From NCBI RefSeq assembly GCF_001544315.1, contig NZ_BCQG01000023.1, forward strand, positions 1-52,981: a DNA stretch of 52,981 nucleotides. Direction: 5' to 3'. Source of the DNA: Geobacillus jurassicus NBRC 107829 (GTDB taxonomy: Bacteria; Bacillota; Bacilli; Bacillales; Anoxybacillaceae). Below, piece after piece: positions 9,375 to 17,948 of the stretch; position 1 is the stretch's first letter; each line of letters starts with the position of its first letter. The notes beneath the pieces were generated by a model. The model saw only the letters and a list, made by a program, of their open reading frames with translations. It was not told where the DNA came from and did not search any database. A program made the translations under genes and the position numbers.

Positions 9375-10301
9375 TTAGTCTTCAAATTGGTAAAGCGGCG
9401 TGCTCAAATAGCGTTCGCCGTTGCTCGGGATGATGGCGAGCACTTTTTTCCCTTTGCCGAGCTCTTTCGCCACTTTCAACGCCGCATGAATCGCAGCGCC
9501 GGACGAAATGCCGCCGAGAATGCCTTCCTCGCGGGCCGCGCGGCGGGCTGCTGCAAACGCTTCTTCCGTCGTTACCGTAATGACCCCGTCATAAATGCTC
9601 GTATCCAAAATATCCGGAACAAAGCCAGCGCCGATCCCTTGAATTTTATGCGGACCAGGTTTTCCGCCCGACAAGACCGGCGAATCGGCCGGCTCAACGG
9701 CGTAAATTTTAATGTTCGGATATGTTTCGCGCAACACTTGGCCGGCCCCTGTAATCGTTCCGCCCGTGCCGACGCCGGCAACGAACGCATCGAGCTGATC
9801 GCCCATTTGCTCCACGATTTCTTTCCCGGTCGTCAAACGGTGGATTTCCGGGTTCGCTTCGTTTTTAAATTGCTGCGGCATAAAGTAGCCATGCTCGCGG
9901 ACGAGCTCTTCGGCCTTTGCAATGGCCCCGCGCATTCCTTGCGCACCCGGCGTGAGCACCAGCTCCGCTCCATACGCCCGCAACAGGTTGCGGCGCTCCA
10001 AGCTCATCGTATCCGGCATGACTAGCACCGCTTTATACCCTTTCGCCGCTGCCACCATCGCCAGACCGATCCCGGTGTTGCCGCTTGTCGGCTCGACGAT
10101 CGTATCGCCCGGCTTCAGTTTTCCCTCTTTTTCTGCTGCCTCAATCATCGCCAATGCGATCCGGTCTTTGACGCTGCTGCCCGGGTTCATAAATTCCAGT
10201 TTCAAATACACATCCGCGCTGTCCTCATCTACGATGCGGTTCAGTTTCACAGCCGGCGTATCACCGATCAATTCGGTTATCGAGTTGACTGTGCGTGCCA
10301 T
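9375..10301 (-). CDS. cysK: Cysteine synthase (O-acetylserine thiol-lyase)
   Basis: PLP enzyme that makes cysteine from O-acetylserine and sulfide. 308 residues beginning [16 protein letters not shown]; the PLP lysine is in [12 protein letters not shown] (Lys45), with [20 protein letters not shown] and GISSGAA binding motifs. The ATG follows GGGGTGG; the longer open frame upstream contains the promoter and is not coding. In B. subtilis yacD lies between hslO and cysK; it is absent here. Confidence 0.96.
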   Translation of the reverse strand: MARTVNSITELIGDTPAVKLNRIVDEDSADVYLKLEFMNPGSSVKDRIALAMIEAAEKEGKLKPGDTIVEPTSGNTGIGLAMVAAAKGYKAVLVMPDTMSLERRNLLRAYGAELVLTPGAQGMRGAIAKAEELVREHGYFMPQQFKNEANPEIHRLTTGKEIVEQMGDQLDAFVAGVGTGGTITGAGQVLRETYPNIKIYAVEPADSPVLSGGKPGPHKIQGIGAGFVPDILDTSIYDGVITVTTEEAFAAARRAAREEGILGGISSGAAIHAALKVAKELGKGKKVLAIIPSNGERYLSTPLYQFED

Positions 10302-10344
10302 TGTTCCACCCCTAATCCCTATTAATTTTATCGAATTTGTCTCC

Positions 10345-10373
10345 AATGTATCAGTTATTGGCGTAATTGTCAA
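10345..10373 (-). promoter_or_regulatory. sigma-A promoter of cysK
   Basis: TTGACA (10368-10373), 17-bp spacer, TACATT (10345-10350), with the start codon about 40 bp downstream. In B. subtilis cysK is repressed by CymR; I cannot identify a convincing CymR site by eye. Confidence 0.8.
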
Positions 10374-10387
10374 TCATTTTACTGTTT

Positions 10388-11278
10388 TCATTCTTTTTTT
10401 GCTAGTTGTTTCAACTGTTCCAGCTCGGCTTTGTCGAAATGGTATGTTTCATTGCAAAAATGACACGAAGCCTCCGCCTGCCCTTCTTTTTCGATGATGT
10501 CTTCGATTTCCTCCGGGCCAAGGCTGATAAGGGCATCAGCGATCCGCTCGCGCGAGCAGCGGCAGACGAATGACACCGGCATCGTTTCCAGCACGCGCAC
10601 ACCGCCGTCGCCCAACAGCTGCTCGAGCATTTGCTCCGGTCCGAGTCCGCTTTCAATCATGCGCGATACAGGCGGAATTTGTTTCAGCCGCTCTTCAATG
10701 CGAATGATCGTGCTTTCCTCCGTCCCAGGCATCAACTGGATGATAAATCCCCCGGCCGCCCGGATTGTATGGTCGGGATTGACGAGCACCCCGACGCCGA
10801 CCGACGACGGGATTTGCTCGGATGAAGCAAAATAATACGTAAAATCATCGCCAAGTTCCCCGGAGATAAGCGGCACTTGTCCGGTGAAAAAGTCGCGCAG
10901 GCCAAGATCCTTCACGACCGTCAACATCCCATTTTTGCCGACCGCCCGGGCGACATCGAGCTTCCCATGCTCGTTCAGCTCAAAATGTACGTGCGGATTC
11001 GTTACGTATCCACGCACTTCCCCTTTGGCATTGCTGTCGACCAAAATGACGCCAATTGGGCCGCCGCCGTCAATTTTAATCGTCAACGTTTCCTCTCCTT
11101 TCAGCATCGCCCCCATCATGACGCCGGCGGTCAACGCCCGGCCAAGGGCCGCTGAGGCGGTCGGCCATGTTTGATGGCGGCGCTGCGCCTCGGCGACGGT
11201 TTCCGTCGTTCTTGCGGCATACGCTCTCACTTGTCCATCGTAAGCGAGCGCTTTCACTAAATAGTCTCCCATCGTCAT
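10388..11278 (-). CDS. hslO: Redox-regulated chaperone Hsp33
   Basis: Holdase activated by oxidative unfolding. About 296 residues starting [15 protein letters not shown]; the C-terminal zinc/redox switch has its four cysteines in VCRCSRE and CHFCNETY. Several nested ATGs exist (11290, 11278, 11272); family comparison favours 11278 or 11272. The gene overlaps the end of coaX, so the two are translated from the same message. Confidence 0.95.
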   Translation of the reverse strand: MTMGDYLVKALAYDGQVRAYAARTTETVAEAQRRHQTWPTASAALGRALTAGVMMGAMLKGEETLTIKIDGGGPIGVILVDSNAKGEVRGYVTNPHVHFELNEHGKLDVARAVGKNGMLTVVKDLGLRDFFTGQVPLISGELGDDFTYYFASSEQIPSSVGVGVLVNPDHTIRAAGGFIIQLMPGTEESTIIRIEERLKQIPPVSRMIESGLGPEQMLEQLLGDGGVRVLETMPVSFVCRCSRERIADALISLGPEEIEDIIEKEGQAEASCHFCNETYHFDKAELEQLKQLAKKE

Positions 11279-11286
11279 CAAACCCT

Positions 11287-12063
11287 TCATCCTTTTTTCT
11301 CGGTGTTTTTCTCATACAACAGTTTTAAGCCGGTCAGCGTCAAAAATGGATCAACGACATCAATGACGTCCGATTCGCTGGCAATAAGCGGCGCGAGACC
11401 GCCGGTGGCAATCACCTTCGGCGGAACTTTGCTTTTCGCCTTCATTCGCGACACGATGCCTTCCACTTGTCCGACATAGCCGTACAAAATGCCGGCTTGC
11501 ATGGCGCTGACCGTATTTTTGCCGATGATATCATCCGGACGGGCGATTTCAATGCGCGGCAATTTCGCCGCTCGCGCAAACAGAGCCTCCGTCGAGATCA
11601 TAATTCCCGGGGCAATGGCCCCTCCCATATATTGTTTATGTTCATTAATATAACAATACGTCGTTGCCGTGCCAAAGTCGACGATAATGAGCGGGCTGCC
11701 GTACAAATGGATGCCAGCGACCGCGTTGACGATCCGGTCGGCGCCCACCTCGCGCGGATTATCGTATTTAATGTCAAGCCCGGTTTTAATGCCCGGACCG
11801 ACGACAAGCGGCTTGATGTGGAAATATTTTAAGCACATGCGTTCAAGGGCAAACATGATCGGTGGCACAACCGAGGAAATGATAATGCCATGAATGTCAG
11901 AAAACTGCAGGCCGACATGATTCAAGAGCGCTTTGATCGTCATGCCGTATTCGTCTTCCGTTTTCGCCCGGCTCGTCTCAATGCGCCAATGATGCTTCAG
12001 TTCATCGCCGTCATACACCCCTAACACCGTGTTTGTATTGCCGACATCCAACACAAAAATCAT
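11287..12063 (-). CDS. coaX: Type III pantothenate kinase
   Basis: First step of coenzyme A synthesis, not feedback-inhibited by CoA. The 258-residue ASKHA-fold protein starts [17 protein letters not shown] (phosphate loop) and has the [11 protein letters not shown] and DFGTATT signatures. The start ATG follows AGGAATGAAGCG. The longer frame upstream (to 12153) has no family similarity. It follows the ftsH terminator. Confidence 0.95.
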   Translation of the reverse strand: MIFVLDVGNTNTVLGVYDGDELKHHWRIETSRAKTEDEYGMTIKALLNHVGLQFSDIHGIIISSVVPPIMFALERMCLKYFHIKPLVVGPGIKTGLDIKYDNPREVGADRIVNAVAGIHLYGSPLIIVDFGTATTYCYINEHKQYMGGAIAPGIMISTEALFARAAKLPRIEIARPDDIIGKNTVSAMQAGILYGYVGQVEGIVSRMKAKSKVPPKVIATGGLAPLIASESDVIDVVDPFLTLTGLKLLYEKNTEKKG

Positions 12064-12151
12064 CGCTTCATTCCTCGCTTTTCCTCGATAAATTCCCTTC
12101 TTTATCATATCATACTTGCGAAAAAAACACCTTCTTCCTTGGGCGGCCAAC

Positions 12152-12180
12152 AAAAAAAGATGTCTCCAAAAGAGACATCG
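12152..12180 (-). terminator. Terminator after ftsH
   Basis: GATGTCTC/GGAGACATC stem with TTTT loop, followed by TTTTTTT on the minus strand, directly after the ftsH stop. Confidence 0.9.
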
Positions 12181-12181
12181 A

Positions 12182-14080
12182 TTACTCTTCTTTCTTTTGA
12201 ATGTTAATTTTCACGTCGCCTTTATCTTTATCAGCCCCGTTGTTTCCGTTGCGGTCCGGCGGCAACGTGCCATGTTCGAACAAATGTTTAATTTGCTCAG
12301 CATCGAGCGTCTCGACTTCTAACAGCGTGTTGGCGATCAAATCCAATTTGTCGCGATGCTGGGTCAAAATTTGTTTCGCTTTTTCATAGCACTCTTTAAT
12401 GATGCGCTGAATCTCCAAGTCAATTTCATAAGCGATTTTGTCGCTGTAGTTTTGTTCGTTATGCAAATCGCGGCCTAAAAACACTTGCCCGCTCGGTTGG
12501 CCGAATTGAAGGGGACCGAGCTTGTCGCTCATGCCAAACTCCGTCACCATCCGGCGCGCGATGTTCGTCGCCCGCTGAAAATCGTTATGGGCCCCTGTGC
12601 TCACTTCATTGAACACGATTTCCTCGGCGACGCGCCCGCCAAGCAATCCGGTGATTTTATCCATCAGTTCGGCTTTCGTCATAAAGTAGCGGTCTTCTTT
12701 CGGCAGCATCACCGCATAGCCGCCGGCTTGGCCGCGCGGCACGATCGTCACTTTATGCACCATTTCCGCATCGGCGAGCACCATGCCGATGACCGTATGC
12801 CCGGCTTCGTGAAAGGCGACAATGCGCCGCTCTTTTTCCGAAATGACGCGGCTTTTTTTCGCCGGGCCAGCGATGACGCGGTCCGTCGCCTCATCAATAT
12901 CGCTCATATCGATTTTCTTTTTATTGCGGCGCGCCGCAACGAGCGCCGCCTCATTCAGCAAGTTTTCCAAGTCGGCGCCGGAAAACCCCGGCGTCCGCAT
13001 CGCGATCGTCTTCAAGTCGACCGACTCATCAAGCGGCTTGTTGCGAGCGTGCACGCGCAACACCGCTTCACGCCCTTTTACATCCGGCCGGTCGACGGTA
13101 ATTTGCCGGTCGAAGCGTCCCGGGCGCAACAATGCCGGGTCTAAAATGTCCGGTCGGTTCGTCGCCGCGATAATAATGATCCCTTCATTGCCGTTGAAAC
13201 CGTCCATTTCCACAAGCAGCTGGTTGAGCGTCTGCTCGCGTTCGTCATGCCCGCCGCCAAGGCCGGCGCCGCGCTGGCGGCCGACCGCGTCAATTTCATC
13301 GATAAAAATGATGCACGGAGCATTTTTTTTCGCCGTTTCAAACAAGTCGCGCACGCGCGATGCCCCGACCCCAACGAACATTTCCACGAAATCGGAACCG
13401 CTGATCGAGAAAAACGGCACACCCGCTTCCCCGGCAACCGCGCGCGCCAACAACGTCTTCCCGGTTCCCGGCGGTCCGACGAGCAATACCCCTTTCGGAA
13501 TGCGGGCGCCAAGTTCCACAAACTTGCGCGGGTCTTTTAAAAACTCGACAATTTCCACGAGCTCTTCTTTCTCCTCGTCCGCCCCAGCCACATCGCGGAA
13601 ACGGACTTTCCGCTTGTCATCCGTATACAGGCGCGCCCGGCTTTTGCCGAAATTCATCACTCGGCTGCCGCCGCCTTGGGCTTGGTTCAGCAGGAAGAAG
13701 AACAAAATAAAAATAATGACAAACGGGATGATGGAGGTGAAAAACGTCACCCATCCGCTCGTTTCGTCCGCTGGCACGACTTCCACCCGCGTCCGCGCCG
13801 CCGCCGCATCGATGCGGTCAAGCACTTTGTCGCTGTTCATGACATAGGTAGAAAAGTACTGCCCTTCGCTATATGTTTTCAACTGTCCTTTGATTTCATA
13901 TACGCCGCGCTCCGGCTTAATGGAAAACGACTTGACATCCCCGTTTTCCAAGTGAGTGATGAACGCATCGTACGTCATCGGCTCGGTTCGCTGGTTCGTG
14001 CCGTTAAAAAAGCTGACGACGCCGATCACGACGAGGAAAATCAGCAAATAAAAGATGGTATTGCGGAAAATCCGGTTCAT
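12182..14080 (-). CDS. ftsH: ATP-dependent zinc metalloprotease FtsH
   Basis: Membrane-anchored AAA+ protease that degrades membrane and regulatory proteins. 632 residues: two N-terminal transmembrane segments (about 8-25 and 108-131) flanking an extracytoplasmic domain, Walker A GPPGTGKT near 200, Walker [12 protein letters not shown], the AAA second region of homology, and the zinc site HEAGH near 420. The C-terminus is charged ([16 protein letters not shown]). A promoter candidate lies at 14122-14150. Confidence 0.97.
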   Translation of the reverse strand: MNRIFRNTIFYLLIFLVVIGVVSFFNGTNQRTEPMTYDAFITHLENGDVKSFSIKPERGVYEIKGQLKTYSEGQYFSTYVMNSDKVLDRIDAAAARTRVEVVPADETSGWVTFFTSIIPFVIIFILFFFLLNQAQGGGSRVMNFGKSRARLYTDDKRKVRFRDVAGADEEKEELVEIVEFLKDPRKFVELGARIPKGVLLVGPPGTGKTLLARAVAGEAGVPFFSISGSDFVEMFVGVGASRVRDLFETAKKNAPCIIFIDEIDAVGRQRGAGLGGGHDEREQTLNQLLVEMDGFNGNEGIIIIAATNRPDILDPALLRPGRFDRQITVDRPDVKGREAVLRVHARNKPLDESVDLKTIAMRTPGFSGADLENLLNEAALVAARRNKKKIDMSDIDEATDRVIAGPAKKSRVISEKERRIVAFHEAGHTVIGMVLADAEMVHKVTIVPRGQAGGYAVMLPKEDRYFMTKAELMDKITGLLGGRVAEEIVFNEVSTGAHNDFQRATNIARRMVTEFGMSDKLGPLQFGQPSGQVFLGRDLHNEQNYSDKIAYEIDLEIQRIIKECYEKAKQILTQHRDKLDLIANTLLEVETLDAEQIKHLFEHGTLPPDRNGNNGADKDKGDVKINIQKKEE

Positions 14081-14121
14081 TTCTTGCCTCCTCCCATATG
14101 AAACACACTATACTCAATACT

Positions 14122-14150
14122 ATCATAGAAATTTGTTGAAATACAAACAA
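14122..14150 (-). promoter_or_regulatory. Candidate sigma-A promoter of ftsH
   Basis: TTGTTT (14145-14150), 17 bp, TATGAT (14122-14127). The -35 lies in a short inverted repeat, TTTGT-ATTTCA-ACAAA. An alternative -10, TATAGT, is 10 bp downstream. Moderate support. Confidence 0.5.
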
Positions 14151-14174
14151 TTCGGCCGGCGCACAGCAACCGTT

Positions 14175-14720
14175 CTACTTCTGGTACACTTCCGGCTTTA
14201 AGACGCCGATAAACGGGAGGTTGCGGTATTTTTCCGCGTAATCGAGCCCGTAGCCGACGACGAATTCATCCGGGACGGTAAATCCAGTGTAATCGGCTTG
14301 AATGTCCGCCTTCCGTCCGGACGGCTTGTCAAGGAGCGTGACGATTTTGATCGAATTCGCCTTCCGATAGCGGAACAAGTCGACCAAATAGCTGAGCGTC
14401 AGCCCGCTGTCAATAATATCCTCAATGATCAAAATATCGCGTCCTTCGACCGATGTGTTCAAGTCTTTGACGATCTTTACTTCGCCAGATGAAACGGTCG
14501 CATTGCCATAGCTCGATACGTCCATAAAATCCATTTCCAAATATGTATCAATATGTTTGAGCAAATCGGCCATAAACGGCATCGCCCCTTTGAGGACGCC
14601 GACGGCGAGCGGAAAACGGCCTTCATATTCTTTTGTCAGCAAACCGCCCAGTTCTTTCACTTTTGCCTGAATTTCCTCTTCGGTGATCAATACTTTTTGA
14701 ATATCATCTTTCATCCCCAT
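14175..14720 (-). CDS. hprT: Hypoxanthine-guanine phosphoribosyltransferase
   Basis: Purine salvage: makes IMP and GMP from hypoxanthine or guanine and PRPP. 181 residues with the PRPP loop [14 protein letters not shown] (about 95-108) and the base-contacting LDKPSGRK and [12 protein letters not shown] segments. AGGAGG precedes the first ATG by seven bases. It follows tilS by 11 bp; the tilS-hprT-ftsH order is conserved across Firmicutes. Confidence 0.96.
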   Translation of the reverse strand: MGMKDDIQKVLITEEEIQAKVKELGGLLTKEYEGRFPLAVGVLKGAMPFMADLLKHIDTYLEMDFMDVSSYGNATVSSGEVKIVKDLNTSVEGRDILIIEDIIDSGLTLSYLVDLFRYRKANSIKIVTLLDKPSGRKADIQADYTGFTVPDEFVVGYGLDYAEKYRNLPFIGVLKPEVYQK

Positions 14721-14731
14721 CTTTTTTCCTC

Positions 14732-16126
14732 CTAGCTGTTCATCGCTTGATAATGAAGCAAAATATAGCGAGCTTGCCCGCGGTTTTGCGCTTCAAACGC
14801 CGACTTTTTCAGGCCGGGCACCCAAAGGATGCGGCCGTCGGCATCTTCGACGATCGGCCAGCGATCCCTTTCCATCCGCGGAATTTTTGCTTCAATGAAA
14901 ATTTCTTTAATCTTTTTCGTGCCTCCTGCCCCCTTGAGCACAATCCGGTCGCCGCGCCGGCGCGTCCGCACGCGAAGCGGCAAGGAGACGGAAGCGGGAT
15001 CCACGACGAACCAATCGTTCCCTGCCTTCCTTCTTGGATAGTGTTCCCCAAATTTACTGATGATTGCATAACCGTTTGGGAGAGGCAATAGCGCCGGAAC
15101 CGCCAATTCGAACCGATAGCCTTTCTCGCCGCTTTCTGCGTCGAAGGTAAACAAACAGCGGTCGTACAAACGAATCACTTTGAGTCCTTTCGGCAAATCG
15201 AGCATTCCGGAAGGGCGGCCGCGCTCACAAAGCATCAGTATATGGCCGATATGTACCGAAGTTAATGCCGGCGGAACGCTGCCGTAAAGACGAAGAAGCA
15301 ATAGCTGCAACACCCGGCGCTGCAACGGCCGCGGCAGCGCCAAAAACGGATCGATGGAAAGCACCGCATCGCGATGCCGTTTTTCCATTACTTTATTCAG
15401 CGCGTCCGCAGCTAATTCCTCCAGAAACTGCTCATCTTCCGCCATCATTTCACTGTATTGCTGGAAGCGCTCATGCAAGCGCGGGTTTTCCTGCCTGAGC
15501 AGCGGGACGATATGATGGCGGAACCGGTTGCGCGTATAATCGTCTTTCTCATTGCTTGGGTCGCGGCGCGGAGAAAGCCCCGCCTCTCGGCAATACGCTT
15601 CAATCTCCGCCCGGCTGACGGCCAAAAACGGACGGATGAGATAGCCGCCATGAAACGGCCGTTTGACGGGAATGCCGGCGTATCCTTTGCTTGTGCTGCC
15701 GCGCACAAGCCGCATTAAAATCGTCTCAACTTGATCGTCGCCATGATGACCTACGGCGACGTACCCCGCTTGATGCTTTTCCATCAGTTCAGCAAAAAAG
15801 CGGTAGCGGCAGATGCGCGCCGCCTCCTGGGCGCCAAGGCCCGTGCGGCGCTGAAAAGCCGGAACGTCGATTTGCGCCGTCTCACATAAAATACGGCGCT
15901 CCGCGCAAAAATGTTTCACAAACTCCATCTCTTCTTCCGATTCCCGACCGCGAAACATATGGTCAACATGGGCCGCTATGACCTGAAGCTTCCATTTGTC
16001 GCGCAAAGATAAAAAAACGTGCAACAACGCAAGCGAGTCCGGGCCTCCGGAAACGCCGACGATGACCGTCGCTCCTTCTGAAAGCAACTGATGCCTGTCA
16101 ATAAAAGCGCGCACTTTGTCGATCAT
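14732..16126 (-). CDS. tilS: tRNA(Ile)-lysidine synthase
   Basis: Converts C34 of tRNA-Ile(CAU) to lysidine, switching its codon from AUG to AUA; essential. 464 residues: the PP-loop SGGPDS (26-31) in the N-terminal adenylation domain, a central helical domain and a C-terminal tRNA-binding region ([18 protein letters not shown]). The ATG is chosen over an upstream TTG because AGAGG lies nine bases before it and the length equals known Geobacillus TilS. Confidence 0.95.
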   Translation of the reverse strand: MIDKVRAFIDRHQLLSEGATVIVGVSGGPDSLALLHVFLSLRDKWKLQVIAAHVDHMFRGRESEEEMEFVKHFCAERRILCETAQIDVPAFQRRTGLGAQEAARICRYRFFAELMEKHQAGYVAVGHHGDDQVETILMRLVRGSTSKGYAGIPVKRPFHGGYLIRPFLAVSRAEIEAYCREAGLSPRRDPSNEKDDYTRNRFRHHIVPLLRQENPRLHERFQQYSEMMAEDEQFLEELAADALNKVMEKRHRDAVLSIDPFLALPRPLQRRVLQLLLLRLYGSVPPALTSVHIGHILMLCERGRPSGMLDLPKGLKVIRLYDRCLFTFDAESGEKGYRFELAVPALLPLPNGYAIISKFGEHYPRRKAGNDWFVVDPASVSLPLRVRTRRRGDRIVLKGAGGTKKIKEIFIEAKIPRMERDRWPIVEDADGRILWVPGLKKSAFEAQNRGQARYILLHYQAMNS

Positions 16127-16205
16127 CCGAGCCAACCTCTTTGCGTTTCGTTCAGCTTCATCGTAACACGTCCGCCCTGTTTTCTCAAAAACATTTTATC
16201 ATAAA

Positions 16206-17180
16206 TCACATCGCCAGCTGCCAGTATATATAAAGGCCGTAGGCACCAAGCAGCGCTGCGGCGATGACCACCGTTTCGACAATCCCTCTCGCTTTGCCGC
16301 GCCGTTTCGCCTGCCGCCTCGACCGGCGGCCTGGCGCCGCCTTTCTTTCATTTTTCGTCGATGTCTGGCGCGAAGAAGCGGCCAATAAGTCGCGGCGCAT
16401 ATCGGCCGCCTTCTGATATCGGCCGTCAAGCGCCTTTTGCAAGACATCCTTGTATTGAGCCAAAAAGCGGTCCGCTTCGATGATGGCCAACAGCTGCGCC
16501 CGCCCGTCGCCTTTTTTCTCAATCGGTCCCGGGCAGCAGGAAGAAATCATTACCATCGCCGCGGCAAACAAGTCGTAGGATGGTTCCGCTTTGCGCGACC
16601 CGAGCCCCCAATAGCCTCGGTCATACAGCTCGGTGAACTCTTTCACCGCCCTTCCTTGCATCGTCGTCCCGCCCACGTCAAGCAGCCGAACCGACGGCGG
16701 CGGCCCGGTGATGATCAAATTGTCCGGCTTTAAATCGCCGAACACCCATCCTTCTTGATGAAGCCGCTCGAGCACCGACAACAGCTGCACAACGAGCACC
16801 GGCGCCCACTCTTTTCCGCGGCGGCGGATAAAAGAAGCGAAATTCTCTCCTTCAATATACTCCATCACATAAAACGGAATCGTTTCCCGCGCAAACGGGC
16901 TTTGCCAATCATCGGCTTCCAGCAAAGAAGGCCCGAGGGCGGCTCCCTGGACCTTGGAAAAACGGCGCAATATATTCATTTCCGACGCCAACGACGCATA
17001 GTCATCGCTCAGCTTGACAGCGACACGAGTCCGGCCGCTCTCCGCCAAATAGACGACGCCGTTCGCCCCGCTGCCGAGCCGCCGCAGCAACCGATACGAA
17101 CGGCCGTGCCATTTGCCGGTAACGACCGTGCCGGTCGGCAAGTTACAAAGACGATTCTTCGATGTATGGCTCATCGCCAC
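16206..17180 (-). CDS. yabT: Membrane-anchored Hanks-type Ser/Thr kinase YabT
   Basis: Sporulation-associated kinase; the B. subtilis protein binds DNA and phosphorylates RecA and other factors. 324 residues: glycine loop LGSGANGVVYLAE (about 35-47), ATP-binding Lys in VAVKLSDD, catalytic loop GDLKPDNLI, LLDVGGT in place of the DFG loop, a very basic stretch (RRSRRQAKRRGKARG) and a C-terminal transmembrane helix (VVIAAALLGAYGLYIYW), so it is a tail-anchored cytoplasmic kinase. The usual HRD is FGD here. GTG at 17180 has AGGAG 11 bases upstream; the ATG at 17174 is an alternative. It overlaps yabS by 38 bp. Confidence 0.9.
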   Translation of the reverse strand: MAMSHTSKNRLCNLPTGTVVTGKWHGRSYRLLRRLGSGANGVVYLAESGRTRVAVKLSDDYASLASEMNILRRFSKVQGAALGPSLLEADDWQSPFARETIPFYVMEYIEGENFASFIRRRGKEWAPVLVVQLLSVLERLHQEGWVFGDLKPDNLIITGPPPSVRLLDVGGTTMQGRAVKEFTELYDRGYWGLGSRKAEPSYDLFAAAMVMISSCCPGPIEKKGDGRAQLLAIIEADRFLAQYKDVLQKALDGRYQKAADMRRDLLAASSRQTSTKNERKAAPGRRSRRQAKRRGKARGIVETVVIAAALLGAYGLYIYWQLAM

Positions 17181-17883
17181 CGCTGATCCAGCTCCTTAGC
17201 GACCTTTTGCGGTCAAAATAGGCAATCGCCTCGCGCAACGCCGGTCCGGTCGGCGTCAGCCCGCCCGATGCCAATTTCGGAAAGACAGCAGTCAACTCTT
17301 CGATTCTCGGCGTCCAGTCGATCATTTTTTCGGCGTGCGCCCGTTTTCCTGGGAAGATGAACACGGAAAAGCGGTTTTCGCCCATGCGCGCGTTTAAGCT
17401 GAGCGATAAATCGACGAGAGCCTCTTTGACGGTCGGCAGCTTCGTTTTCATGCTCCCGCTCGTATCGATCAAAATGAGCACATCAAGGGCGACCGTTTCC
17501 CCGAGTTCGTCGACGACTTCCATCACCTGGCCGCGCTTGTCCGGCGGCAAGTCTTCCAGCGAGACGTCCGAACCGAGGATTTGTTTCAACTCTCGGTTAA
17601 CGAGCCCTTGCAGCGTCTGGGTCATCGCCTGGCGCGTCACCATTTGCACCGTTTGCGAGAGCTGTTTCGCATACACGACTTGGCTCATTCCGCCGCCAGC
17701 CGCAGCGATCGCTTCAATTTCCCGCCGCCCGCTTTCATCCATCGCATCTTTGTCCAACACACCAATCACGTTCACCGTAATGCCTTGCTCGCGAGCCAGC
17801 GCTGCCATGGCGGCTGGGTCCTCACCATGGTTGGAGCATCCATCGGTAATGAGCAAAATTTGCCGCAACGTTCCTGTTCGCAC
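17143..17883 (-). CDS. yabS: VWA-domain protein YabS, apparently circularly permuted
   Basis: 246 residues with von Willebrand factor A motifs, function unknown; lies between spoIIE and the kinase yabT as in B. subtilis. The start is GTG (17881-17883), preceded by AAGGAGGGG at ideal spacing; the longer frame upstream is not needed. The motif order is unusual: the strand ILLITDGCSNHG and the GITVNVIGVLD strand, normally the second half of a VWA domain, are at the N-terminus, while the MIDAS DTSGSM and the threonine segment GGLTPTGPALREA, normally the first half, are at the C-terminus. This suggests circular permutation or a domain-swapped dimer. A partner of the YabT kinase is possible but not shown. 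Confidence 0.85.
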   Translation of the reverse strand: MRTGTLRQILLITDGCSNHGEDPAAMAALAREQGITVNVIGVLDKDAMDESGRREIEAIAAAGGGMSQVVYAKQLSQTVQMVTRQAMTQTLQGLVNRELKQILGSDVSLEDLPPDKRGQVMEVVDELGETVALDVLILIDTSGSMKTKLPTVKEALVDLSLSLNARMGENRFSVFIFPGKRAHAEKMIDWTPRIEELTAVFPKLASGGLTPTGPALREAIAYFDRKRSLRSWISGGDEPYIEESSL

Positions 17884-17948
17884 GTTCGTTCCCCTCCTTG
17901 GCGAATGTATTACCATCATCGCCGCGAGGGAACGTTTTTATACCCCGT

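Noticed and set aside
12822-13847. 341-codon plus-strand ORF inside ftsH
   Set aside because: Antisense shadow of a conserved AAA+ protease; low-complexity serine- and arginine-rich translation.
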